A stretch of 27,421 bases of DNA, from positions 1 through 27,421 of the forward strand of contig JAYMSP010001959.1 of assembly GCA_036897095.1 (NCBI GenBank), in the 5' to 3' direction. Source of the DNA: Plantago elongata. Taxonomy: Eukaryota > Streptophyta > Magnoliopsida > Lamiales > Plantaginaceae. Below the pieces are notes generated by a model. That model saw nothing but the letters and a program-made list of their open reading frames with translations. It searched no databases and was not told the DNA's origin. Below are positions 9,591-20,104 of the stretch, piece by piece (the stretch's first letter is position 1; each line of letters opens with the position of its first letter). The position numbers were made by a program, and so were the translations under genes.

Positions 9591-10642
9591 TCGCACCGAA
9601 CCTTAGAAATATTTGAAAGGATTTACTTGGAAGAGAGTTCAATTTTAATTGATTCAAAAAATGAACTTCAATTGAGGATCATATATATCATAGCATGATC
9701 AGACCACCACATACATACATCATACATGCATAATTCAAAATTTCAAATACAGTAACGTTGAAATATATTGCCGGATTTTAATTTTATAAAAGCAGATAAT
9801 GAAATATATATTATTGAGATTTAAAATGGAGCCCAAGAAAAATTGAATAGATAGGTAGAGGTATGGTACAGTTGTTGCTACATCTCACGTCACAATAGCT
9901 ACCAACCAATACCTACCTTCCCTAATTTCTGCTGGTCCCTTAATTAACTTTATTTCTTTGTTTTTATTACCCAAGTACATATATATTCATACATACGTGC
10001 TACGATTCATGCATCAATCATCTCAGTATTAATAGTTTTCTCTCTTTCTCCTTAAGAACGGTTTGAAAAATAATTGTAATTGATCTATTTAACTTGATAA
10101 ATATTAATTTGACTTAAAATATAATTTAAATACACCCATTTCAATTCAATTTCAATATAATTTCACCAAAATTCATCCAAATGCCCATTCAAATTTTATA
10201 CCAATCAGCCTATTATGTTTGTACATGTTACCTACTTTCGAATTATATACTCTGAATTATTTGATTGGTTGTGGCAATTAACAAGTCTTTATCAAGTGAT
10301 GTTTTTACTGATAATGACTTGATCATCATACATAATCTGTTTGTTAGTTTAAGTAATAATCCAATCTTTTTTTGGCTTCATTCTGTTAATCTGATGACTA
10401 AATTAAGCTTTTTTTGCAAATCACGGATTCTTGATCTTGTACAAGTGTCACACATATCCATTTGATATGACTTACCTGACTAAATTAACAAGATTCGTGT
10501 ATTATTATTACCGAGGGAGAAGACAAAATCCTTATAGAGTTTCTGACTTTCTGCTAACTGAAATTAAAGGTTTTATACTTTTATAAGCAATGTTGGTGTA
10601 CATTAACAACCACTCAAATGTAGTTAAATATAATGTTAATTT
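9591..10642. other. Intergenic stretch, no gene seen
   Basis: AT-rich with short simple runs, such as CATACATACAT near 9709-9720. No coding region or transposon end could be supported. Confidence 0.5.
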
Positions 10643-10725
10643 TTGTTAAACGGTTAAAGTTGACTTGAACTCCTAATTTATAAATCAGAGATAGAATATT
10701 TTACCAATTGAACTGTGTAATTCGT
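10643..10725 (-). mobile_element. Diverged tRNA-related SINE-like copy
   Basis: On the minus strand, CAGTTCAATTGGTAAAATA (box-A-like, about 10699-10717) precedes AGGAGTTCAAGTCAACTTTA (box-B-like, 10655-10674) and AACCGTTTAACAAAAA. The AACCGTTTAA tail is shared with the copy at 20105-20186. Confidence 0.5.
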
Positions 10726-11830
10726 TATCGTTAAAAAAATTATTAATATTATAGCTTAATTTAAAATTTACAGATACATATATACTTTGTCCGTAAATAC
10801 TATATTAAAATCTATAATTTTTAAGATGTTACATAAATAAAATTAATATTAATCACATCAATATAATGGGTCCCACTAGGATAGTTTTATGTTTCCTAAT
10901 GCGTATGTGAAACTTTTCAAACTATTTTATGTGTAACTGCACTTAAAACAAGAGATAACAACAATGAATATAAAACAATACCTATTTTGTTGAACGCCAT
11001 TTATTTTGACAAATGATTTCATCTGATTAACTTTTACAAAATGATACTAACTAATTAACAGTTTATGAAACAAACATTGATGCATCACAAAGCATGCTTA
11101 TCCTTCTGCTGACGCAAAATATCAATTTTATCATCATCATGTAACGTGGGTGATAAGATGCCATCTATAATAAAGTAGGGAAACCCAAAAATGTCAAAAA
11201 GATGGCCATCGTAAACGACCTCATATGAGGAGAATCCAAGCTGCGAGTGGAGACGGACTCTGAAGCCATTTTCAACAGATTATCTGAGAATTATAGCCCA
11301 ACTGGAGTGGTTCTTCGCTGCAAAGAATTTCTCCGCAAATTGTGGGAGGAAGACCTTCATAAGATTGATTGACCTACGAAAGTTGTGCAAGATCATCTAG
11401 CGAGCCTAGAAAAAAACTATGATTTAGTCTGTCTATTTCAGTAATATCCGTTTTGGGTCTCGATATTAGCATAAAGTCTTAATATATCTTGTCTTATAAA
11501 AAAAATATTAAAACGAGCTTATATATACTTGTTCATGGTTCGAATCTTAATTTCAGACTAAAATAGTGATTTCAGTAGCACTTGAATTGAAAAGTTATTT
11601 AAAAACCGTAAATCCCTATAAAAACTTAGTTTAAAGTATTACTACAAGGGCATATATCTTTGTAAACTGCTAGAACAATTCCTATAGTCGAATCATAAAA
11701 AATAGTTTGTTCAGGGTCGTGGTTTAAATGTAAACGTTAATTTGTTACATATAAATTCTAGTACAGTAAAAACCTCTATATATTCATATCGTCGGGACCG
11801 GAAAAAAATATTACTAGAGAGAGTATTTTT
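10726..11830. other. Intergenic stretch, no gene seen
   Basis: No supported coding region. A lone GGTTCGAATC near 11537-11546 may be a further SINE scrap. Confidence 0.45.
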
Positions 11831-12064
11831 AAAGTACCTTATGTCTCCACCAGAAATCGAACATATGTACTCCTAAAGTACCTTATGCCTCCACCAGGGA
11901 TCTAACTACACATATTTAATCCTAAACCACCTTATGACTCCACCAGTGATCGAACTACTTTACTCATATACCAACAATTTTTAACTCCTAAACCATTTTA
12001 TGCCTCCACCAAGGATCGAACTTTGTACCTCCTCCTTACCACTCCAGCTCCATTTCACTGCACC
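11831..12064 (-). repeat. Degenerate tandem array of SINE-like units
   Basis: Four successive units start at 11831, 11875, 11924 and 11990 (44, 49, 66 and about 70 bp). Each has the layout AAA(G/C)YACCTTATG, CTCCACCA, then a GATCGAAC-type box-B complement. The fourth unit extends through CACTCCAGCTCCAT and matches the minus strand of the copy at 8938-9030. The array looks like repeated partial copies of the right half of one tRNA-derived SINE. Confidence 0.55.
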
Positions 12065-12131
12065 AACTTATGCCTTCCACTCACATATTGATATTGTATT
12101 AAGTCTCAGTCTATACATTTTCAGTTATTTT

Positions 12132-12136
12132 GTCTT
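12132..12136 (+). repeat. Putative 5-bp target duplication, left copy of LTR element
   Basis: GTCTT before the left LTR; the right flank has ATCTT at 13883-13887. Four of five bases agree. Confidence 0.5.
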
Positions 12137-12258
12137 TATTAGAAGTATAATTAGATTAGAATTTCTTAATATATCTAGTTACACACACACACACACACAT
12201 ACATATATATATATATGAGATTGATGAATGAGAAGAGGTAGGGAAAATAGTTCTTTCA
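12137..12258 (+). repeat. Left LTR
   Basis: 122 bp, starting TATTAGAAGTATAATTAG and ending GAAAATAGTTCTTTCA. It matches 13771-13882 nearly throughout. The length difference comes from a (CA)n(TA)n microsatellite at 12182-12216, where the right copy has a shorter mixed TA run. The expected first bases TG read TA in both copies. Confidence 0.85.
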
Positions 12259-12276
12259 TGGTATGAGAGCCATGTA
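12259..12276 (+). promoter_or_regulatory. Primer binding site (initiator tRNA-Met type)
   Basis: TGGTATGAGAGCCATGTA directly abuts the left LTR. It differs at few positions from the complement of the plant initiator tRNA-Met 3' end (TGGTATCAGAGCC...), the standard primer of plant copia elements. Confidence 0.8.
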
Positions 12277-12669
12277 AGTCTCCAACGAGCATTGGTCTTG
12301 TCTCTCCTCCTTTCCCTCAATGAATTTTGTGAAGAAAATACAATTTTTGTATAGCTTAAAAGCGCAGTGCAGTCCGATGAAAATGGAGTTTCCCGGAGAT
12401 TCAGTCGTTGGACCGTCACGAAATGTTTACAGCAGCAAGATAACTCGTGGAACTACAGTCTGGACGATGGAGATCGAAATCAAATCAGGTTTTAATAGGT
12501 CAAACTGCATTCCCAGTTAAGTAGTAGATTGCTGAAAATTATGATCCGATCTCATATGATATCTTCGTCAGGTAATCACTCATCTTTTCCCTCACTGTAA
12601 TCAATGCGATTGTCCTTGCCTATATCTATTTTGTATCTTTTCTCCCCTTTATCTTTCCGCTGCAGAACT

Positions 12670-12980
12670 TCCATATACATAACCTCACATTCGATATATT
12701 CATGTATATACAGAACCTCACGTTCGTATACCTCTTTCGATTTCTCCTCTAATCGAACAGTCCATGTCGATCCCCTTCCGTGTTCGAACAATTTTCCTTA
12801 ACCTGTCGAACTTCTCCTTTGATCGAACAACCCACTGTTGTCGATCTCCTCCCATGTTCAAACAGTTTTCTTCAATCCGTCGAACTTCTCTTCTGATCGA
12901 ACAACCCACGTTGTCGATCTCCTTCTGTGCTCGAACAGTTTTCTTTATTTTGTCGAACTTTCTTCTATCCTCCTGCAATT
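12670..12980 (+). repeat. Imperfect 73-bp tandem repeat inside the LTR element
   Basis: Units at 12737-12805 (69 bp), 12806-12879 (74 bp) and 12880-12952 (73 bp) plus a partial fourth share TCGAACTTCTCC, GATCGAACA, GTTGTCGATCTCC and GTTCGAACAGTTTTC. Just before, 12670-12733 holds a roughly 33-bp direct duplication (ATACA..AACCTCAC.TTCG). The 73-bp period is not a multiple of three, so the repeat is not protein-coding. The repeated TTCGAAC cores are self-complementary and could pair with each other in RNA. Confidence 0.75.
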
Positions 12981-13625
12981 GTCCGCAATCGTCTTTCTCC
13001 TATCCAGCGATCGTCCCAGCCTGTTTGAACGTCGATCGCCCTCTTGTCCGACGCAATCCTCCGGCCAGGTCTTCTTCTTTTGATTATGCGGTGGATTTTT
13101 CTCCACGCGTCATCGATTTTCTCGAGCAACTTCCTCCGCTTCGTTCTAAGACCAGATTAAGCTCCCGAAGTCGCACGTCCTGATCAAAAGGGTTCTCCTC
13201 GTTCCCAGATCAACCTGACACGCCACCAAGCCATCCCACACATCTTCCAAGTCCGAAGCTCATTTTGTGGTTAAAGTTCGAGAGTTTTTTGTTCCATCTC
13301 CAGTCGTTCGAGCTAGTTGTCTAAAGCTCTTGCTCCGCTGTATCTTGGACTATTGTGGTCACATGTTGATCCCTCTCTGCCTACTCAGGACTATCTCTAA
13401 GTGATCAATTATTGATCCTTCTTGTTCCACTTCTGTGTGGTCTTATATCCTCTCCTACTTTCTGTGTCTCTCTATATCTGCCATGGGTGAACTTTTCCAC
13501 TCGACTTTTGCAAACTCGAGCACCTCACTGGAGTAGGCTACAATATTTGGATCCTCGTTGCCCGTAACCAACTTCCCATTGTATTGTTCATCGTTCGATC
13601 ATACCTTTTACCTCGCCTGCTCTCG

Positions 13626-13764
13626 TACAACATCAACGTAGAACGTTATGGATGAAATCTGTTTATTCTTACCTATGAGTCGATTTCTCACCAAAGGACT
13701 TCCACAAGTATTGTTTGACGCTATTCAGGACATTCTTAACGTTCATCACTCACGTTTCAACTAG
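13626..13764 (+). pseudogene. Remnant of a copia pol (RNase H) C-terminus
   Basis: The frame from 13626 begins VQHQR, the conserved copia RNase H piece. From 13675 the bases read MSRFLTKGLPQVLFDAIQDI and then stop at 13762-13764. The TKGLP.VLF.. motif is the familiar end of plant copia pol just before the polypurine tract, and the same tail appears in the element at 18185-18955. The middle is deleted and no enzyme could be made. Confidence 0.75.
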
Positions 13765-13770
13765 GAGAAG

Positions 13771-13882
13771 TATTAGAAGTATAATTAGATTAGAATTTTT
13801 TAATATATCTAGTTATACATACTTGTATATATATATATATGAGATTGATGAATGAGAAGAGGTAGTGAAAATAGTTCTTTCA
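13771..13882 (+). repeat. Right LTR
   Basis: 112 bp, preceded by the purine run AGGAGAAG (13763-13770) and followed by ATCTT. It is nearly identical to the left LTR. Confidence 0.85.
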
Positions 13883-13887
13883 ATCTT

Positions 13888-14395
13888 AACTTTACTTATT
13901 TGTTACAACTCTCTCAGCTCAATTTTATTTATTCGTTTGAAATTTTCTGGCCAACGTCGTTTAATTTTAAGCTTAGTATATTTATATATAATATTTAAAA
14001 AATTTAAAATGTAATGTCACATATGGCGCGAAAAACACACATACACATCTCTTCTCAAAAGTTGGTACACGGTGTCATCATTTTTAAATAGTAAAGAAAA
14101 TTAGAAGCAAGAGAAAACATGTGAAAAGGAACAATAATTGGCACATGCGAAAGGACCTTACCAACGCCGCAAAGTAGATTGGTTTGGTGAGAACATGTGA
14201 AATAACTCAATTATCACATTCAACTTTACCATGAATCAAGTTTCCGAACAGGGTGGAACTATTTATTGACTTCTAATCCAATATGCAACATGGGATTTTA
14301 TTTAAATAAGTAGTAGTACTAATTATTAGTTAGCCTTACTTCACACTCAACTTTCTATTTAAATACAACATAAATTTTGAAAACGGAATATATAC
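13888..14395. other. Intergenic stretch, no gene seen
   Basis: No supported coding or RNA gene and no clear transposon ends. Confidence 0.5.
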
Positions 14396-14398
14396 TAA

Positions 14399-14833
14399 GA
14401 CCATCCACGGTGATGGAAGTCTCGAAGTGGTTGTAGGCGATCAATTTCTTTGCAACCGTGCCTCACGATCAAATTTTGCACTGTGATGATCGCCGTAAAA
14501 TGCGGTCGTGGCTATTATTTTTTTTATAATTATATTAATGTAAATATTGAAAATTTGGAGCGAAAAAAGACGTTATTATTGAAAATACGAGTAGAATTGT
14601 GAAATAGTACAAAATACGAACGTATAAAATGGTGAAATGCTTAGATTTAATGTAGATTTCGAAAAATATAAACGACTGTATAAATTTTATATATTTTAAT
14701 ATAAAAATAAACATATATATAGAAAAAGTAAATAAAAAAGGGTTGGCCCCCCATTGATCAACCTCAAAATAGATCAATCGATTGAGATGTGGAGCAGCCA
14801 GTGATACTTCCCATCTACCAATTGTGGATGGTC
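14399..14833. mobile_element. PIF/Harbinger-like MITE with TAA duplication
   Basis: The left end GACCATCCACGGT and the complement of the right end (GACCATCCACAAT) match at 11 of 13 positions. TAA flanks both sides (14396-14398 and 14834-14836), as expected of the TWA duplications made by this superfamily. The 435-bp interior is mostly AT-rich with no transposase-like frame. A hAT or other origin is possible if the TAA match is coincidental. Confidence 0.6.
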
Positions 14834-14836
14834 TAA

Positions 14837-15379
14837 TAACTTAGAATTGAGGTATACATTCGCTTAAATATTGATAGAAGATGATATTATAAATTAAATG
14901 GAGAAAATGGACTATGGAACAGATGGTGCAATGCATTATGCAACTTTCACTTTAACCTAACCAAACCAAAGCTTCTTTGTTTTGGTGATTAATGTACTAG
15001 TACCACATAGGACGATTGAACCACGTATGATTTGCAACAGTGTAAGCTTTAAAAACAAAATTGTAGTATGAACGACTTGAAACTGTTATAAATGAAATGA
15101 CACTAATGTTTAACCAACAAGAGAAAAGCATACATTGCTATAAATCAAACATTATTGAACTCACATCAACCAACATACATATAGTTGCATTCAAGTTGAT
15201 GGATTAAATTCAAAGAGCATATAGAAAGTGACACTACTCCAACGCTTAAATTGTGCTGTTACATACATGAAATTCAGATTGTAATGTGGTCATTCTAACT
15301 CATCAAAATAGTCACTAAAGAAGTCGTGTGGGGTATACTGTGTATAATATAATCTTATCGCATGAAATGTGTATTCACA
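14837..15379. other. Intergenic stretch, no gene seen
   Basis: No coding region, RNA gene or transposon end could be supported. Confidence 0.5.
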
Positions 15380-15384
15380 TTTTA

Positions 15385-15666
15385 TGTAACGATCCGAACC
15401 ACTAATGAACAACTTTCGGGGTGATACGCTGGCCTCCATTATGCCAACACAAGTCCTATCCCGCACACTTTTATCCTCACGCGTGCACGATTCGTGAAAC
15501 TTCTTAGTTGGTCATCTATCTTAGGATTGCTTTAAATCAAGCACGTTTAATTCTGAAATTCACTTAGGTAGATTTCTGAAAAAAAAGTTGCACCTCGAGG
15601 GGATGAATATCGTTCTCCATTCCTTTTAAGCTTTATGAATCTGACTTGAAATTTCGGGGCGTTACA
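15385..15666. mobile_element. Solo LTR with exact 5-bp target duplication
   Basis: It starts TGTAACGATCCGAA and ends TTTCGGGGCGTTACA, so the ends are TG...CA with the 7-bp inverted pair TGTAACG/CGTTACA. It is flanked by TTTTA at 15380-15384 and TTTTA at 15667-15671. At 282 bp with no internal domain, it fits a solo LTR left by recombination between two LTRs. TGTAAC...GTTACA ends are common in plant LTR retrotransposons. The element is GC-richer than its surroundings. Confidence 0.75.
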
Positions 15667-15671
15667 TTTTA

Positions 15672-16294
15672 TAATGAGAGTTGCATTAAATCTCGAATTA
15701 CAATTTCTTATAGTTTTTTATTTGAATTTAAGATTTAGAATTTTTTTATCACCACATAAATGATTGGAAAAAATGGAAAAACATGGAAACCATTTGTCAT
15801 ATTTAATCTAGTTGGATTATTATGCTTGTAAACATGCAATGTTTGGGTGGCTAAAATTCCCTTGGTAGGATTAAATCAGAGTCGAGCTTGTTGGAGCACA
15901 TGACACTCCTACCCAATTCATATCACTACCACCTCATCACCACCAAACTTTAACTAACAACCTATTTTTCTTTAATTGTTTCCATCTCCCTTTTCTCTTG
16001 ACCTTTCATTTTTCTACTTTTGTTATAAAAATATTGGTTCGGTTATCTACCTTCCAAACATGTCACATGTCCTATGCTTTCCGCATTCATAATTTATGTA
16101 CTTTTTGCCTAATTTTTATCATTTCAAGCGTTCAAAATTAACATGATATCTACGTATCACCACTTCACTACACCTGCTTAAACTTTATCCAAGTGTTTCA
16201 ATCCAAATCCAGGGTATAATATGCTCCATCTTACAAAAACACTATGAGTAGGTATATACTGGACTGTCCCACATTTTAATATGGTTGTCGAATA
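15672..16294. other. Intergenic stretch, no gene seen
   Basis: No coding region or transposon end could be supported. Confidence 0.5.
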
Positions 16295-16513
16295 CTCCCT
16301 CCATCTCGTTAATAACGAAATAATTTAGTTTTGCACAATTTAAAAAATATATATAGTATATGGTTGAGAATGAGTTTAATATATAAAAGTACATGTGGTC
16401 CCAATAATGTATAGTTAAAAATGAGTTATATTGTGAGGTTATTTCTATAAATAAAAATTATTTCATTTTATTGAGATGCCTAAATTGTTACATTTCTAAC
16501 GGGTCGGAGGAAG
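16295..16513. mobile_element. Stowaway-like (Tc1/mariner) MITE, complete
   Basis: The left end CTCCCTCCATCTCGTTA pairs with the complement of the right end (CTTCCTCCGACCCGTTA). Both flanks show the TA duplication (16293-16294, 16514-16515). At 219 bp, AT-rich and non-coding, it is a textbook Stowaway. Confidence 0.8.
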
Positions 16514-16515
16514 TA

Positions 16516-18184
16516 CCTTCTTAGAATTCCATTTATAACCATATCACATACACAGTACTTGCAAGTTAGAAGTATGTGGACATATTAGGTATCTTTTGAT
16601 GGAGGAATGTGCGCCAATTTGAGTGGAAACTAGCAAGAAGAACTAGATTCCAAACAACACTAGTAGTAATATGTAACTCAACTAGCTAGTACCATGTGCA
16701 GTTTGAAGTGTACATTCTAATTCTTTTAGTGCTTACGAGTTGTCACAACTTAGTTCAATTCTACACAAATAAGTCTACCCAAACTTAGGTTTATTTCAAA
16801 TCCAATCTGTTTTATATAGATATGCATGTTATTAGATCGAATAATCTACCGACTAGGCTATTTCATGTCTTCGATCTTTCCAAAAATAATTATCCCTTCT
16901 CCAAAATGATATATAGCATTTTTATATCAAAGCTCGATTAATGTTACAATAATATATTTCGAGTTCGAACTTAATGATTGTACAAAATCTGAAATCCAAT
17001 TGTCTATGTGAAATTGTTTGTAACAGAAACAGGTGCGGGAACAAGGACGGATCTAGGCTCAAGCTACACAATACTTGAGCCACACACATTTTTTTCATTT
17101 TTAGTCATATATTGACATTATTATTAAATAACACTTAAACTTTAATTTTTATAATACAATATATAGTTAAATTTTAATTTATGAAGTATTTTAACTCTTA
17201 ATTTGTAGAAATTAAATTTTATGGTAACATTAGATGGTATTTTTTATTTGAGTAGTGTATATTTTTAAATGAATTTGTATCGTTTATCTGGCCTCCAGAT
17301 CGAATATGATTTATGGGGTGAGATGCTAATTTGACAATTAATAGTGGATTAAATGCCTTTCAAAAAGGGGGATTTAGTCATGTAAACTTGACCAACTATT
17401 CAGATTTGTTTCGGTGAACTGAGTACTTGGTTTGTCTGGGAATATATTAAAAAAAGCAACATAGTTATCCAATTATATATATGAACGAGAAAAAGAAAAG
17501 GAAGCAATTAAAACCTTAATAGTTATATAGTGGGTCTCCACGATCAACTTGGTACTCATTGGACATGGTAATTATATATCTGTACCTAACCAAGTCAAAC
17601 GTCTTGCTATTGATGATAACACACACATATCCACAATTTCGAGATTGTGAATTTCATTATATAATTGCAATGGCAGTCAAAAGTGTGTGCAAATAGACAT
17701 GATATTTCCTCATTAAGAAAAACACACAGATTGTATTTCTGCCTACATATATCCTAACGTATAAAAGTCAAAATCTTACTAACAAATGGCGTTTTTTTTT
17801 TTTTCAATATGATCTCCTCAATTGAAATTTATTGAATTGAACTGAATTAAATTAAAATTTAAATTATAATTAAATTGTGATGGATTGAATTGAACTGAAT
17901 TACAGTTTAATAGAACACAATCTTAATTAGCTAATGATGAATTTTCACTTACATCATTTTTATTTTATTTTTTATTGATCCATGATTAATGCAGTCAAGC
18001 ATTTTTAAATATCTTTTATAAGGGTGGCTAAGCTTATTGTCATCTGAGCCAACCATCATTGATAGTTTTCACAATATTTACTAGTACGAGATTCATGTAA
18101 ATATACTATTACAAATTAGACACTGCCAACACATGAAACGCATACCCTTTGATTTCTCTTAAAAAAATTGTGCGTTTCTAGTTT
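16516..18184. other. Intergenic stretch, no gene seen
   Basis: No supported gene. An 8-bp hairpin (GGCTCAAG / CTTGAGCC) lies at 17056-17081 next to GGACGGATCTAGG, a context I associate with old plant repeats. AT-rich AACTGAATTGAATTAAA-type repeats occur at 17820-17910 and resemble 870-930. Confidence 0.45.
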
Positions 18185-18955
18185 AAGGTGTACCCTGAGT
18201 TCTTGCAAGTCAATCACTACTCATGTAGATACAAATCCGAAGCTCAGCAGTTTCACGGGCGATCTGGTCTCGTATCCGACCCACTTCCGCAGCCTAACAG
18301 GTGCCCTGCAGTATTTGATGTTTACTCGTCCAGATATATCGCATGCGGTTCAACATGTTTATCTTCATATACATGATCCGAGAGATGCGCACATGAATGC
18401 GATCAAACACATTATTCGTTACCTCAAAGACTTGAATTTGGGCTCCACTTGTATGCGTCCTCGGGTTCCGCACTTGTGTCCTACACTGATGCAGATTAGG
18501 GTGGATGTCCGAATACTCGTCGCTCGACTTCTGGGTACTGTGTTTTTGGGTGATAATCTGATTTCATGGTCATCTAAACGTCAACCAACTCTTTCTCGTT
18601 CCAGTGTCGAGGCTGAGTACAAGGGAGTTGCTAATATGGTTTCTAAATCATGTTGGATTCAAAATCTTTTCCTTCATCTACATTATCCTATTGTGAAAGC
18701 TACCCTTGTGTATTGCATAATATCAATGCCATATATCTCTCAGGCACTCCGGTTCAACATCAACGAACTAAGCACATCGAGATGGATATTCACTTTGTTC
18801 GTGAACAAGTTGCTCGTGGTAAAGTTCGGGTTCTTCATGATCTTTCGTGATACCAGATTGTTGATATCTTCACAAAGGGACTTCCGAAAGTATTATTTGA
18901 GGATTTTAGATCCAGTCTAAGTGTTCGTCCTCCTCACGCTTTGACTGTGGGGGTG
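18185..18955 (+). pseudogene. Decayed 3' part of a Ty1/copia pol (RT end and RNase H)
   Basis: Copia signatures follow in order: SLTGALQYLMFTRPDISHAV (end of RT), a GCPNTRRSTSGYCVF block in a shifted frame, FLGDNLISWSSKRQPTLSRS and SSVEAEYKGVANM (RNase H), PVQHQRTKHIEMDIHFVRE, and the terminal TKGLPKVLFEDF, ending at TAG 18959-18961. The frame is broken at several points: a shift before the GCPNTRR block, a one-base loss in the T run near 18541-18547, a one-base loss near 18716-18720, and TGA at 18848-18850 where family members usually have CGA. Gag, integrase and the palm of RT are missing on the left, so this is a 5'-truncated copy. It is silent as a protein. Confidence 0.85.
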
Positions 18956-19183
18956 TGTTAGAATATGTAAATAGACTATGATTAGTATAGTGATATAATC
19001 TAGCTTAATTAGAATTAGATTCTTATTTCTAATATAGTCAAATTAGTTAGATTTCTCTCTTTTTTTATAAATATTCATGTTTACTCTTAATTATAATTTA
19101 TAGAAAATATTTCTCACATATAGTGATTTTGAGAGAGAACATTACAATTACTATTAAGATCGCAAAAATTATATTCTAATGCA
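18956..19183 (+). repeat. 3' LTR of the truncated copia element
   Basis: It begins TGTTAGAATATGTAAATAG right after a G-run polypurine tract (18947-18953) and the pol stop. It contains TATAAATA at 19066-19073. It most likely ends near TATTCTAATGCA at 19172-19183, which is the eroded complement of the start. About 228 bp. The 5' LTR is absent from the window's left side, so no target duplication can be tested. Confidence 0.7.
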
Positions 19184-20104
19184 TCATATTAATCTCTTCA
19201 TAGTCACGTCTCAATACACTTTTTACAAAGTTAATTGCGATTAAATGTCATAATCCATAGCTGCCAAAATTGAACCAGTGGTTTGAAGAGCCAATTCATC
19301 GAGTTTTAGGCCATGTGATTAACGATTACTGAAAGTAACGTGCCTGACATTTAAAAGTCCACGGAAAATTATCGGGAGACTGAAAACAACTTCTTACCAA
19401 CTAACCGATCAATTAAAAATGTATATATTATTATTATTAATCTTAATTAAAAAGGAAGAGTTATTTTATTTATAAACTTAAATAAACACAAAACTGCATT
19501 TTCCTTTACGCTACTCCGAAGTCCATAACCAATTATGTCACCAAAATCCCGCTTTCTTATTCCAAATTTCGGTTCCAACTATCGGCATTACTTTCAAAGT
19601 CACGTCATGTTCAAACCCTTAAAATGGTTTATAATATGCACCAATATATTAGTGTATTCTTATCTTCTTCTTTTTCTCTTTTTTTTTTCTATTCAAACAC
19701 ACTAGCACCCCGTTGTTATACTAATAGAGTTTACTTCTTCCCATTCAAATCGAATATTTTGTATATAAAAAATTCAATTTCAATTGAAAAAGAACATTCA
19801 AATTCTATACAAATCAGTCTCCAGATTGCATCCACGAGTTATAGATGCAGATTTACCCTCCGTCAATGCTACTTGACAGGATTTCAAACTATTAACATCA
19901 TTTTCTAGAATTGGCCTCGGCAATAGTGGGCAACATCTCACGCACTAATCTTACTGAGTTTATCGCAAGTACTAATTCATCTATTGACTTGTTGATGTTT
20001 ATCAAACAGATCAATTATCATCTGAGTCATTTAATTGATTAAATAAAATGAAATCGATCTAAATACATCTGATCTAATAGCTCGAACATATAAAATATAT
20101 GAAT
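19184..20104. other. Intergenic stretch, no gene seen
   Basis: No supported gene. A 94-codon frame at 19624-19908 is rich in low-complexity S/F residues and lacks any recognisable motif, so it is not called. Confidence 0.45.

Larger units (their letters stand above)
12137..13882 (+). mobile_element. Compact non-autonomous Ty1/copia-derived LTR retrotransposon
   Basis: A complete small element of 1746 bp. It has a left LTR at 12137-12258, a primer site directly after it, a polypurine tract at 13763-13770, and a right LTR at 13771-13882. It carries no gag, integrase or reverse transcriptase frame. The 3' end retains a short remnant of a copia RNase H/pol terminus (13626-13764), so it derives from an autonomous copia element by loss of most of pol. 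A tandem 73-bp array fills part of the interior. LTRs near 115 bp are in the TRIM range, but the 1.5 kb interior is longer than usual TRIMs. The LTRs differ by only a few substitutions outside their microsatellite, so insertion is fairly recent. Confidence 0.8.

Noticed and set aside
9411..9698. 95-codon frame as a protein-coding gene
   Set aside because: It starts in a SINE-like fragment and owes its openness to the 39-bp triplicate. No promoter or protein signature is visible.
12182..12216. (CA)n(TA)n microsatellite as an independent feature
   Set aside because: It lies inside the left LTR and is explained as microsatellite variation between the two LTR copies.
12764..13183. 139-codon plus-strand frame
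   Set aside because: It lies inside the LTR element across a 73-bp tandem repeat whose period is not a multiple of three. The encoded repeats shift frame and no domain is recognisable.
14535..14777. 80-codon minus-strand frame
   Set aside because: AT-rich interior of a MITE. The F/I/Y-rich translation is what random AT-rich DNA gives.
19624..19908. 94-codon plus-strand frame
   Set aside because: Low-complexity S/F-rich start, no motif, and no splice or promoter context to support a gene.
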